From positions 2,955,671-3,019,670 of the forward strand of contig NW_008708458.1 of NCBI RefSeq assembly GCF_000327385.1: DNA of 64,000 bases, given 5' to 3'. Shown here in pieces: positions 37,270-49,784 of this stretch. Under the pieces are notes generated by a model. The model saw only the letters and a list, made by a program, of their open reading frames with translations, made no database searches and was not told the DNA's origin. Made by a program: the position numbers and the translations under genes. This DNA comes from Lottia gigantea. Lineage: Eukaryota > Mollusca > Gastropoda > Lottiidae. The stretch's first letter is position 1; every line of letters begins with the position of its first letter.

Positions 37270-38475
37270 TACTTCATTGCCTACATTCCACACTTCCTAA
37301 GCTTGCACCTACTCCAAACCTGTAGCCTACATTCCACACTTCCTAAGCCTGCACCTACTCCAACCCTGTAGCCCACACTCTTCACCTTCCTTAGTCTGTC
37401 CCTACTCCAACCCTGTAGCCTACATTCCACACTTCCTAAGCCTGCACCTACTCCAACCCTGTAGCCCACACTCTTCACCTTCCTTAGTCTGTCCCTACTC
37501 CAACCCTGTAGCCCACACTCTTCACCTTCCTTAGCCTGCACCTACTCCAACCCTGTAGCCCACACTCTTCACCTTCCTTAGCCTGTCCCTACTCCAACCC
37601 TGTAGCCCACACTCTTCACCTTCCTTAGTCTGTCCCTACTCCAACCCTGTAACCCACACTCTTTACCTTCCTTAGCCTGTCCCTAATCCAACCCTGTATC
37701 CCACACTCTTCACCTTCCTTAGCCTGTCCCTACTCTAACCCCTGTAGCCCACACTTGCCACCTTCTTTAGTCTGTCCCTACTCCAACCCCTGTAGCCCAC
37801 ACTCGCCACCTTCCTTAGTCTGTCCCTACTCCAACCCTGTAGCCTACACTCTCCACCTTTCTTAACCTGCACCTACTCCAACCCTGTAGCCAACACTCTT
37901 CACCTTCTTTAGTCTGTCCCTACTCCAACCCTGCAGCCCACACTCGCCACCCTCCTTAGTCTGTCCCTACTCCAACCCTGTAGCCCACACTCTTCACCTT
38001 CCTTAGTCTGTCCCTACTCCAACCCTGTAGCCCACACTCGCCACCTTCCTTAGTCTGTCCCTACTCCAACCCTGTAGCCCACACTCTTCACCTTCCTTAG
38101 TCTGTCCCTACTCCAGCCCTGTAGCCCACACTCTTCACCTTCCTTAGCCTGTCTCTACTCCAACCCTGTAGCCCACACTCTTCACCTTCCTTGGTCTGTC
38201 CCTACTCCAGCCCTGTAGCCCACACTCGCCACCTTCCTTAGTCTGTCCCTACTCCAGCCCTGTAGCCCACACTCACCACCTTCCTTAGTCTCTCCCTACT
38301 CCAACCCTGTAGCCCACACTCGCCACCTTCCTTAGTCTGTCCCTACTCCAACCCTGTAGCCCACACTTGCCACCTTCCTTAGTCTGTCCCTACTCCAGCC
38401 CTGTAGCCCACACTCGCCACCTTCCTTAGTCTGTCCCTACTCCAACCCTGTAGCCCACACTCGCCACCTTCCTAC
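37270..38475. repeat. 47-bp minisatellite, about 26 units, strongly C/T-rich on plus
   Basis: The unit reads TAGCCCACACTCTTCACCTT, CCTTAGTCTGTCCCTACTCC, AACCCTG. The plus strand is almost free of G; the minus strand has repeated GG and GGG runs. A minus frame (37281-37541) stays open over several units but shows no gene features. GC content contrasts sharply with the AT-rich surroundings. Confidence 0.95.
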
Positions 38476-38699
38476 AATCCTCATTCCTACGAGCTTACAT
38501 TCTCCACCCATTTTAGCCAGCACCCTTGACCATCAGTGCATTTATTAGGACCAGTCAAGCTAGTAAACCTCTTAACCTCTTGATTAAAACTTGTGGACTT
38601 CTGGTCAACATTAATTCAATAAACATTGTTTACTCTTGCCCACCCATCATAATTTTCTCTTTCTTCATTCAAAATCTAAACAAGTGACCCCGCCCATGT

Positions 38700-39000
38700 T
38701 TATGATGCTGTTTTCATCAAGGCTATTAAATTGTATGGTGGTTGAATTAGGACTTAAGTTTTTTAACTTAGGATTGAGATCATACTCTACATGTTTATGG
38801 GGCTATTTTGTTCTAGTGGTTTAATTTATCAAGGATTTTTTTGTTGTATGGTGGTTAAATTAGGACTTTAATTTTTTTACTTAAGATTGGGATCATACTC
38901 ATGGGGCTGTTTTCATCAAGGCTCTATTGTTTGCTGGTCGAATTTATCAAGGATTTTTTTATGGTGGTTTAATTAGGATTTAATTTTGATCATACTGCCT
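38700..39000. repeat. Three degenerate direct repeats of about 100 bp
   Basis: Each has TTTTCATCAAGGCT or TTTATCAAGGATTTTTTT, then GTATGGTGGTTAAATTAGGA and GATCATACT. The copies have diverged. Confidence 0.7.
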
Positions 39001-39098
39001 AACTAGAACTGAACTATTTTTTCTTTAGATAATGATCATATTGTAGTCAGGCAAAGAATTCAAACCTGAGCTTTAATTTCCAAACTTTAATTTGGAGC

Positions 39099-39409
39099 CT
39101 TTTTTGACATAATTTCTATTGCATTTTATTCCTCCTCACATTTAGTAGAGTATTTGTATGATATTTGAAATCTAGAATGTATAAAAGTGTGTCGCTTGAC
39201 TTATGTCAAGGTTTTCAAAGTCTTTGGTACTGTATGGTGGTTAATTTAAAACTCTGGAATGTTAAAAGGGTCCTAAACATCAAATCTATGATCATTATTA
39301 TTACTGTATTAAGTTAATACAGTAATACATTCTAGATTTCAAATATCATACAAATACTCTACTAAATGTGAGGAGGAATAAAATGCAATAGAAATTATGT
39401 CAAAAAAGA
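39099..39409. repeat. Perfect 82-bp inverted repeat with 147-bp spacer
   Basis: 39099-39180 is the exact reverse complement of 39328-39409 (right arm starts ACATTCTAGATTTCAAATAT). The spacer ends in a separate hairpin at 39300-39326, ATTACTGTATTA-AGT-TAATACAGTAAT. No coding frame. Perfect arms imply a recent origin. Confidence 0.95.
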
Positions 39410-40484
39410 CATCTATGTTATATAGGCCTTTTATAGACCTCATAGATTGACACTGACAGTATAAAATACTATGAAGACTTCAAGGTTTCGTTTTTTTAGT
39501 AAAAGTAGGGCTACCGTAAAATTTATTATAAAAGCGAAAGTAGAATCTACCGGATGTTGTTATAAAAAGTTATCGGGTGAAAATAGATCAAATTACCATC
39601 TTAATTGGGGGATTAATTAATCAGCAATGATAATATTATTACGTGATGAGATTAACGCGTGTTACCAGCAATTAAGACACAAGTAATGATAGATATTTTG
39701 TTGATTTATGGTAGAGAATTTGGACATTAAAAACGGTAGGTCCCGTGAAAATTTGGCCAGGAAAAAAATCGGTAGAATCGGGTATCCCGTCGGTAGAGCG
39801 GTAGACAACATGCAAAAGCGGAAAAAACCTGACAACATCGGTAGATTACACATGTATGGTATTAAGAGTTCTACTCAGGAGAATAATCCAAACGGTCTCT
39901 TAATGAAGGTAGTCTCTTAGAACAGTATTGGGTCAGCTTTGTATTGATTATTCTTGTGATAATTAGAAAATTGCTGTAAACTATAATATCGTTTAATCTC
40001 AGCTATATGTGAAAGCATGTGAATTGTGATGATTATACAAGGGAGATAATGAGAACTGTAATCGACGCTTAATTTATTTTAATTTTGATTTCACTAACTA
40101 TGGGCGCTGGTCCGGTAATGAAGATGGTCGCTTATCAGTCAAAAGCTATATTGAAAAGTCGAAGGGTTAACTTTATTTTGGTTCCTTATTGAAGACGATT
40201 GTTTAATCAAGGTGTTGGCGTGCCCAGGATTCACTGTCCCAAACTAGCCACCATATTTCTGTCTATTATGTTGTTATCTAGAAGATATGAAGAGAAATAA
40301 ATCCTAGTAAATTAATGTCAAGAAGAAAAGTGACAGAATACAATTCAGTTTGACACTTTTTATTGGACATTTACAGCTCCCTATATCATAATGAATATTT
40401 ACTTTACATACAAAACAATAAAGGAAATGTAAATCCTGATTCAGCAAACATATTGCTATCATCTCTTCAGCCAGTCTGCTACTT

Positions 40485-41205
40485 TTACAAATTGCTACCA
40501 CGTGGCACCGTTGCAGGTGAACTCATATTAGGGGCCAAGGTAAAATATATAGTTCTAATACAAATTGCTACCACGTGGCACTGTTGATGGTGAACCTCAT
40601 ATTAGGGACCAAGGTAAAATATATAGTTCTAATACAAATTGCTACCACGTGGCACCGTTGCAGGTGAACCTCATATTAGGGGCCAAGGTAAAATATATAG
40701 TTCTAATACAAATTGCTACCACGTGGCACTGTTGCAGGTGAACCTCATATTAGGGGGTAAGGTAAGATAGATAGTTCTAATACAAATTGCTACCACGTGG
40801 CACCGTTGCAGGTAAACCTCACAATAGGGGGTAAGGTAAGATATATAGTTCTAATACAAATTGCTACCACATGGCACCGTTGCAGGTAAACCTCACAATA
40901 GGGGGTAAGGTAAAATATATAGTTCTAATACAAATTGCTACCACGTGGCATCGTTGCAGGTGAACCTCATATTAGGGGCCAAGGTAAAATATATAGTTCT
41001 AATACAAATTGCTACCACGTGGCATCGTTGCAGGTGAACCTCATATTAGGGGCCAAGGTAAAATATATAGTTCTAATACAAATTGCTACCACCTGGCACC
41101 GTTGCAGGTAAACCTCACAATAGGGGGTAAGGTAAAATATATAGTTCTAATACAAATTGCTACCACGTGGTACCGTTGCCGGTAAACCTCATATAAGGGG
41201 CAATA
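40485..41205. repeat. 74-bp tandem array, 10 units, each with a CCACGTGG site
   Basis: The unit contains AATTGCTACCACGTGGCACC, GTTGCAGGTGAACCTCATAT and GGTAAAATATATAGTTCTAA. Eight of ten units keep the palindrome CCACGTGG (E-box CACGTG); unit 6 has CCACATGG and unit 9 CCACCTGG. The array ends about 2.5 kb before the sideroflexin start. Confidence 0.95.
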
Positions 41206-42719
41206 ATTAAGCTTCTAGTACCTCTAGAGCGGGGGTTTTATTTGATAGTATTTCTCATTTGAGGAGTGTACTATTAAACTAAATTGTTACTCCTGATTTT
41301 GTCATGCTGTTGACGAGATTTTTGGTAACTAGAATTGTTTTGATGGACAATGTGATATTCAGGTTAATTCTCTTTATTGAAAGAAATGTAAAAGTTAGAT
41401 GTATGGACTGGAGATATAAGGGATGTAATCGTCTAATTCTGCACTTTGTCAGATTCTACTACATGATATCTGCCATCCATATCACTTTTCAATTAAAGGT
41501 CCAATGTCTGGTTTGTCTACAATAAAAATGAGCTTTAATGAATTGGATAGTGATGGCATTTTTTTGTTCTCATACATGCTCTTTGTATTATTTCTTCCTT
41601 ATTGTTAAATCATAGATCTATAATATACAGTTCTATGGTTAAATCATCAGTGCTGCAGATCTGATACTATTGTTCTTTAATTGCGATAGAACCTGATGTC
41701 ACAATTTCATCCTGAAAAATGTTCCTTATCAGCTGATAAGCTCAGTGGTGTTTCTAGAAATCATTAGGTGGAGGAGTCTAGTAAGGTCCACAGAATTGTC
41801 AAGGATGGCTCACAGCACAATACATTTAAAAACTCAGTGATGAAATATTTGAATCTTTGGGTAGGGGGGTGGGGGAGCCTTCTGGTCCCCATGTAGAAAT
41901 ACTCCTGGATGGCCTGATTTGATGGCCGTATCACTTGAAGAAAACAATGTATTGTGATTATATTATGTTACAGTTTATATTGACATAGAAAGTCTTGTTA
42001 TCTTAATTACATTGTCTTATATTACATCTGAATATATCATAGTCCCATGACTAGAAACTTAGTCATTCTGGTGTTTATATTTGCAAAATGAATATACCAA
42101 TGACATACAAACCAATGATAGGTTTCAGGATATTGATCAATTCTGGTGTCTGTTGTTAAGTTAACTTCTATAAATTTGGTTCCCCATTCTTAAAATAATC
42201 TTTGCATAAATTCTGTATTTTGATAAACTAAATATATTTGGTCCCCCATTCTCAAAACTTCTTCAGATTGATTCTATATTTTAACCAACTTCTAAAATAT
42301 TTGGTCCACCACTCTCAATTAAATCTCAGATCAATTCTGTATTTTTATCAACTTCGTGATCCCCCCTTCTGAAAAAAATCATAACATCAATATTTTAATT
42401 ACCGGTAACTTCTAAAAATTTTAAGATCAATTCCTGTTTGTTATGATATCCCCCTTGAACTTAGTTTTTAAAGCCTCAAGAATTTCTTTTTAATAAGATT
42501 CTTGATAAAAGATAAATATCTTAAAGACTTTTAGTAGGTCAAAAATTCACTTTGTAAAATTCTCTCTGTGTCTTGAAAGCAATACGACAAGTTTGACAAG
42601 ATTTTTAAATTTGATTTATTTCTCATACAACTGACCTCATTAGTGAATTTGTAAAAAAAAAGAAATTTAAAAATTTGATAAATCTGCATAATTAGTTTGT
42701 CAGTGTAGGAGTACTGTAC
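41206..42719. other. Intergenic, nothing recognised
   Basis: AT-rich sequence between the E-box array and the MITE at 42720. Around 42170-42420 a loose phrase (TTTGGTCCCCCATTCT, then AACTTCTAAA) recurs four or five times as a decayed repeat. Confidence 0.45.
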
Positions 42720-43040
42720 TTAAAGGGACAGATTTGCCATTTTCAGGGGTTGATTTTGGTCTTGAATAGTCTACAGAAGTACTAGAAATGTACGAAAATC
42801 GCAAATTTCCTTCAAAAATATCTCAAACTAGAAATTATACTTATTATTATGTCTTGTCCGTAATAAAGCTGAGTCGTCATTTTAATTTTCAAATGCAGAT
42901 AATTCTGGACACACATGGATTTGAAGGCTCAAATTTCAAGGGTGAGCTGTGAACACTCTTACAGATTGGCTTAGCTAAAAAATTCCCGTTTCTGAGAAGA
43001 AGGTATGATTGGTCAAACGGATGGTGAACTTGTCATTTAG
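42720..43040 (+). mobile_element. TTAAAGGGACAG-family MITE, copy 6
   Basis: Begins TTAAAGGGACAGATTTGCC and runs through TTGGTCTTGAATAGTC and AGTACTAGAAATGTACG. The right end is decayed (TTGTCATTTAGA). It lies about 640 bp before the sideroflexin start. Confidence 0.75.
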
Positions 43041-43661
43041 ACCAATGAAGAAATGTCCAGGGTCAGATTTGAAAAGTGTCCTTATGGTGAAAAATTTCGA
43101 CATAATTTGCATTCTTTTCTCTATTTTTGTAAAATGTTTTTGCTCTGGTTCCTTCATTTTGAGAAAATAACAAAATGAAACAATGCAATAACATAATGGT
43201 TTTACTATAATCTGGACAAAAAGATTTTGCTTTTTCATTCCAAAGTTTTTTTTACATATTGAACTTCTGGACTATGGTCCTTGCCTACCTACCTTTCCTT
43301 ATCTTATCAGTTAGTCTATCTATAATATATTAATCATAATTCAACTTTCTTAGGTCTTACGTTTTCAGATTATCGAAGGTACATGACCTTCTTAGAATAA
43401 AACATTAAAAAAACAAGGTGGTGAGGGGTGCTTTATAGTTTTCACTACCAAATATATTGTTGCTAACAGTCCCCGATACACATAGAACATTTAGAGAACC
43501 TCTTTACAATTCCATTAAATTAAAGTGCTGAAAGCTTATAGATAATAACTAGAGTGATGTAAAAAAGTGTGATTTTTTTTTGAGAAGCAAATTCCTAAAA
43601 ATGATGAAGTGAAATTTTAATCATCAAATCATCAAATGATAGTGAATTTTGTAAATTTTAG

Positions 43662-43674
43662 GTCAGGATAAACC
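43662..43674 (+). promoter_or_regulatory. Sideroflexin 5' leader after a 3' splice site
   Basis: GTAAATTTTAG directly precedes GTCAGGATAAACC and the start codon. This looks like an acceptor, so at least one non-coding exon probably lies upstream; I could not place it. Confidence 0.45.
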
Positions 43675-46600
43675 ATGTCAACTACATTACCTAAAGTTAA
43701 CCTAGATGAACCTAGATTCGATCAGTCTACATATGAAGGGAGAGCAAAACATTTCTTTATCACCACCAACCCCTTGAATTTATTTGCTACCTCCAGTCAG
43801 TTAGAGGACGCTAAATCTGTGGTAGAAAAATACAGGTAGGTAGGGGTCAAGTTATCTTTACAATGTCAATCTATTACAATGTGTGTCTAATACCTTGACT
43901 GCAATAGCAACCTTTTGTATATCACTGAAGTTCGTAAAGGCAATGATTTTATTGAATCAAACACTTTGGATTTCGTAGTCTGCAGGCACACGAACGGTCT
44001 CGGTCAGCCATTTTTGTTCCCGACAGAGTCTCATCGAGAGCTTCACCGACTGTCCACTTTGTCGATAATCAATTATGCATCATGTAATTGGAAGGAAAAT
44101 GAATCTGATTGGATGATGACACTCTGTCTTCAAAACTATAAAACAATCAGCAACAAATATGGTTTGATCTGGTTTGATATGATAAATTCTATCGGCAAAT
44201 GATAATCTTGTGACTGAAGTGCAGACACACGTGAGATTTTACTAAGGATTTACTCTCGTTGTCGACAAAAATCAGCGACAAAGACTGTTCATGTATGCGC
44301 AGCATTAAGCATTGCTCTCTTATGTATCTTGTATTTTTAAAGTGAATGATTATAAGATATTACTTACTGTGTATATTATAGAAAAGGAGAACCTTTACCA
44401 GGTTATAATATAGATGATGTATGGAAAGCCAAACATTTATACGACTCAGCCTTCCACCCTGATACCAAGGAGAAAATGTTTATATTGGGGAGAATGTCTG
44501 CTCAGGTTCCATGTAACATGACCATTACTGGCTGTATGATGACATTTTATAAGTATGTTAAATTTGCGACCTTGCCAGTTATATTTAATGTCCTGTCCAG
44601 CTAATTATGGTCTTATAGTTGTTAGTTTTGAGCTTAAATTCAATTGTATAAATGAGGTTTAACACGCTATTACACCTTATTTGAACAGCAAAGATTAGAA
44701 ACACCATTCTTTTTGCAAATCATACAAGTTTTTACAGACTCTTCATTTTAATTTCCAACTCTAGTGAGATTGTACAACATGGAACACTTTATTGCTCTAC
44801 CCTGCACCATTTTCATTTTGTTCCTAAGAATTTTCAGTGTATTGCATTTTTCCCAGAGCATAGTGCACATTGTCTTTTTAGCCTTGCAATGAGACAAATT
44901 TCCATGTTAGATGAATGGTCTATTTTCAGGACAACTCCTGCTGTGTTATTTTGGCAGTGGATCAATCAGTCATTTAATGCTATAGTTAACTATACTAATA
45001 GAAGTGGAGATTCACCTATACCATTAAAGTGAGTAGCCCTTTTCTCCAAATTATGTTAGCCTTGGCCTTCTCCATTGGACCTTTTACTTTTAATTGCAAG
45101 ATAAATGTGTTTTGCAAACTTGAATTCTGCCATGGTGAAATAATGATGGTGATGACGTTACAGTAGCTCTGACAATTTTGTCCTTTATCCTCTTTCCTCA
45201 TACACTGAAAGTAATTAATTTTGTCATTTTCAAGATCATTTGACAAAATATCCTCTATAGGGCAGCAGAGCCACCGACCATTATATCTGGCTACAGTATT
45301 CCACCATCTTTGTTGCCGATCAGGATCCAGTCTTTCAAGCGACTTGGGTGACACAGTCATGTGTCATATTCTACCCCCTCCTTGACCTGTGATTTTGTAA
45401 TTTCAATAACATGTTGCTTTTACAACCACTCTATATTTATATTTCAGACAATTAGGTTTATCGTATGTACTTGCTACAGGTGGTGCCGTCACTACAGCTT
45501 TAACCTTGAATAGTTTGGTCAAGGTCAGTCATATTTCTATTGTTTAATTCTATCCAATGAAATTGTATATTTTTTTCACCTTTTTGTTCTATTCAATTTT
45601 AAATTTTAGAAATTTGGCTAGTTTCTAACTGTCTCAGGATGTTAAACATTTATTACCCTGGCCTCCAATTCTCAAAAAATCTTACAATAGAAATTAAATA
45701 GCTTATTGGCCCTAGACAATTGCTGTATTTTTATATCTTAAAAATCAGGAGCTTTTTCGTAGTCAGCCCTATCTTTTTGAAAATCAGACAAAAAATAACA
45801 TCTCTTCATAATATATTCAAAAAAGTAAATTCTTCTTCATTGCAAATTTTTTATGTTTGTTGTCTTTTTTTCCAGAAATTCCCTCCCTTGATTGGCCGAT
45901 TTGTTCCATTTGCTGCTGTAGCTGCTGCTAATTGTATTAACATTCCCTGTATGAGAAGCCGGTGAGGGTATTTTTGATATTATAATCTTTTATTGAAGTT
46001 ATTGTGCTTTGGTATTCAAACAACTTGATCCATTATTACTTTTCCATGGAACTGAATTTGATATAACACTTTTTGACAGTAATCGAGCTTGATATATTCA
46101 ACAAAAACTATTATCATTATTTCATAAGACAAAGTTCAATGGTTTTATTCTTAAAAGCTTCTTCATATGGATGTTTTTCCGCTTTGCATATTTCAGTGTT
46201 AATTTGATAAATGTCTACTCAGGTTCAACAAACTCCGTATTATTATATCATTTGGTACTAAATACTCCATATATCATTTATTGCCGTGGCACTAAATTTC
46301 ATGGTTTAACATTTTATGCATTTATATATGGATGTTTTGTTTTGTATATTTTGTATTTTATCTGATCTGTGAAAGAATATATGATGAGATTTAGTTTCTT
46401 GAATCTGTTTCTTGATGATGCAAAGCAAATTGTGTAAAGAAATAGACTTTTAAAAATTATCTTAAATTAAACAGTCTTACATAGTTGAGGTTGCCTGGGA
46501 GATGTGTCTGGAAATATAAATAGAATGGAATTATTGATTGTATGAACTTTATATTCTAGGGAGATACTTAATGGTATACCAGTTTTTGATGAAAATGGAA

Positions 46601-48738
46601 ATCGTTTAGGAGAATCTAAAACAGCTGCTAAATCTGCTATAACTCAAGTTGTGATCTCTAGAGTATTTATGGCTACACCAGGCATGAGTAAGTTTGTTTT
46701 AGTAATATTAAATAAATTCAGATATATGTACAGTGTCACAAGAATGGTAAGCACCATCTTAGGCTGAGTACTTGTATTTGCCTAACTCATCTTCTCTTAG
46801 CTGGCCATCTTCAACAGTAATCTCCTTTGGGTCGCTCAGTTAGTGAGTTCTGCATGTTCGAAATTTAGAGAAGAAATAAAATTAATAAAACAAGTTGAAA
46901 CAGAGTTCAAAACGCGTTCCATCTGTGCCGAAAATATAATAGGTATAGACAGAATTCAAAACGTTGGAAAAGGAAACAGATGAGAAAATAATGAATGTGT
47001 CAAATGTGCTTCTGTAACATTCGATCGAGGGAAGAATTTGGACAGACAGATCCTGATTAGAACACCACCCTTGTTGCAAAGATGAAAAGGCCAAATGAAC
47101 TAAAAAATCTATTTTTTGAAATTGTAAATCAAATGTCAAGTGATATAAAACTCTAGTTATTTATTTTAAATGTATTTTCAGTGATTCCACCATTTATAAT
47201 GAATGTTTTAGAGAAGAAACACTGGTTAAAGGTATGGTTCTCTTACGTATTTCTGTATTCCTGTCAGGGTCTGCTTTTGCTAACATTAAAATGTTACAGT
47301 TTATGATGTTATTAAAATTGTAAGAGTTATGTGGTTAATTATTACCAATTTATACAGTTGGACAAGCGGTAAAATGTCTAGATGGACTTCTTTTGACAAG
47401 ATCTGTGATAAAGGTGAATCTATATAGCTACTAAAAGGAAAAGATAATTTGTGCTGTCAAAACTGTTAAATTCTGATACAACACTTGTTATAGTTCATAT
47501 ATTTATTACTGTAGAACACGTCCACTCATCATGGTGGCCACACATGAAGTGACAACACAACATATTACAGTCCCACACATGTAACATACACGTGCAGGCT
47601 ACTAAATATTCATGACATACTTAATATTCATGATATACTTAATATTCATGACATACTCAATATTCATGACAGTCTTAGTATTCATGACCTTCTTAATTTT
47701 CATGACATACTAAATATTCATGACATATTTAATATTCATGACATATTTAATATTCATGACATTGCATCAGATACTCATAACAAAAACCAATGTAAAATAG
47801 ATGTATTTAATTATGTATGTATGGTCTATTTTAACAGTGTATAATATTATATTCCAGACACGCCCCTATTTAAACGCTCCAGTACAAGTTGGTATTATCG
47901 GCATCTTGTAAGTATATAGTTTGTTTAATTTATCAACAGTAAAGCTACGTTGATCAGACAAATCGGTCGGATGGATAACTCATTGGGTAGCAAGTTCAAT
48001 GGTTGACCTGTTTAGTGATCAATGTGCCTTTGGTTAATTTGCACCATTCCAAAACAAATTTCTGTGATTCCTGCATTTCCAATAATACTAAGTGTTTGAT
48101 GACGTCACTAATTCCAAAGGGCCTTATGTGATACAAGCATATTTTGCGATTAGTGACATCATCAAACACCCAGTTTTAGTAGAATTACAGATTGAAAATT
48201 GTAATGGTGTAAATTGATAGATTGAGAAATTGAGAGACCGTGGTCTTGGCTGATATACACAGAAGGAAATAGGACATTGTATACTTTTTTAATCATTTTT
48301 ATAATTATTATTTGAAGTCAGGGCTCCCCATTAGTATGTTTGATATACATGATTAATTGGTTCTATTTTCAGCCTGGTTTTTGCCACTCCATTGTGCTGT
48401 GCTCTCTTCCCTCAGAAAAGGTAACTTTCGCTCTCACTATTCAGTCATTTGTTTATCATAAGTACGAAATTTCATTGAAAAAATAAAACTTTGAAAAATT
48501 TTCCAAGGTCATGAAAATTAACAGATGAATAATCAAACTTTCCTTGAAAGTTAATTGTTAATCGGAAGATTTTCAAAAACATACAGTCAGGGTAGTTCTT
48601 ATACCATTATCATTTTAAACCATAATGTTCTTATCTTACAGCTCTATAGCAACTAATAAATTAGAAGAAGATTTACAGAAGAAGATAAAGTCTAGCCCTA
48701 ATCCTCCAGAACGAGTTTTTTTTAACAAAGGATTATAA
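43675..48738 (+). CDS. SFXN1: Sideroflexin (SFXN1/3 type), mitochondrial serine carrier
   Basis: Complete: ten coding exons 43675-43835, 44382-44552, 44930-45028, 45448-45523, 45876-45961, 46560-46687, 47182-47231, 47858-47907, 48373-48420, 48642-48738; all GT-AG, phases agree, 321 residues (human SFXN1 322). Sideroflexins sit in the inner mitochondrial membrane with about five spans; SFXN1 imports serine for one-carbon metabolism. Seen in the sequence: [16 protein letters not shown] near the N-terminus, the family signature H79-P-D-T82, [85 protein letters not shown] and the C-terminal FFNKGL. Similarity is nearest to SFXN1/SFXN3; the two are a vertebrate split, so the symbol stands for the pre-duplication form. 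The introns carry foldback elements and an 18-bp minisatellite. Candidate poly(A) signal at 49030-49035. Confidence 0.95.
45030..45447 (-). other. Sideroflexin intron 3, possible decayed transposon on the minus strand
   Basis: A minus-strand frame (45016-45360) contains [17 protein letters not shown], which has the look of a mobile-element peptide, but I cannot name a family. It overlaps intron sequence only. Confidence 0.2.
47606..47763. repeat. 18-bp minisatellite, about 9 units, sideroflexin intron 7
   Basis: Unit AATATTCATGACATACTT with single-base variants (TACTCA, TATTTA, CTTCTT). Confidence 0.9.
48038..48270. mobile_element. CAGACGTCTG-family foldback copy with a CRE, sideroflexin intron 8
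   Basis: GCACCATTCC and GGTGTAAATTGATAG mark the two ends. The centre has GTGTTTGATGACGTCACTAA and the inverted AGTGACATCATCAAACAC. The octamer TGACGTCA at 48100-48107 is a perfect cAMP-response element. Confidence 0.65.
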
Positions 48739-49029
48739 TTATTAATTAATATAGACTTAAGATGAATTTTAATTGGGAATGGGATGGCTGAACTGAGATA
48801 TATAGATATATTTCAGAATTGCCAGGCAATGAATTTATAGGGTTTAAAAGATGGTTTTTGTAGCCTTTGTATATGTATATGTATAAAGGACTAGCACCAT
48901 TCTGATTGCCTATACTTGTTTGAGGCTACTGTGTTATTATCCAATCAGTTCAAAAAGAGAATTTGAAGTTAGTGACTCATGAATGAAATTTTCAAGCACA
49001 GATTATTAAGACTGGGGGTAGACGAGTGT

Positions 49030-49035
49030 AATAAA
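49030..49035 (+). terminator. Candidate sideroflexin poly(A) signal
   Basis: AATAAA about 290 nt after the stop; another is near 49226. Confidence 0.4.
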
Positions 49036-49387
49036 GGGCACACGTAGCGAATATTTTTTGCGATTTAAAAAAAAAGCTTGTCTGCCCCCAGCATAAGGCC
49101 AATAAGCTGTGAACACTATTACTGATAACTTTAGTTGAATAACAACGGTTTTTAAGACCAATGTACCATTGACAATAGAAAATGCAGCCTGTAAGACTTT
49201 AAGTCTGTTCCTGTTAAAAATCCAAAAATAATAAATCAAACCTATAAATGTCTCTGATATATGTATAAAGCTTCTTTTGAATTTTAAAAGATATATATGA
49301 CTATGCTATGCCTTGAAAATATGGAATTGAGAAATGTTGGCAGTATATTAACTAACTTTAACAGTGTTACTGATCTACTTTAAATAA

Positions 49388-49408
49388 TAAAATATATATA
49401 TATATATA
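49388..49408. repeat. (AT)n microsatellite
   Basis: About 18 bp of alternating AT. Confidence 0.8.
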
Positions 49409-49784
49409 CAGGCTTCCAGTACAGTATTACTATATTTAGTAGGCCGCATTTATCATCATATTTTTACAGGTTTTGAAAAGAGTTCTACGACTGTCTGACT
49501 GACTAATTTGAATGATGATATTGGAATAGTTTTGTCGTAAATTGAAAACCATTGAAATCAAAATCAAAATTGAAATGAAATATAGTAAAATATAAGTATA
49601 ATGATGAATTATAAGAAGAGGTTTAAAGTTGAAAAGTCTGTTTCTTATTCATATGCATTGTGGACTCCAACGATCCTATACAAACCTTCCTTGTATAACA
49701 CATATTTTCTAAATGTGTTATGAATTCACTGTTGCAAAAGCTGCTTATAATATCTAAAAACTTTTGTAATGTCATATCACGCTT

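Noticed and set aside
37281-37541. Minus-strand repeat protein in the 47-bp array
   Set aside because: 47 is not a multiple of three; the frame is open only by chance over a few units.
14493-43661. Missing EPS8 C-terminal or SAM exons downstream
   Set aside because: None could be recognised by eye; without transcript data I do not claim a longer gene.
43915-44202. 95-codon frame in sideroflexin intron 1
   Set aside because: Antisense-symmetrical, element-like sequence between exons with no splice sites of its own; its flank matches the foldback end at 24444.
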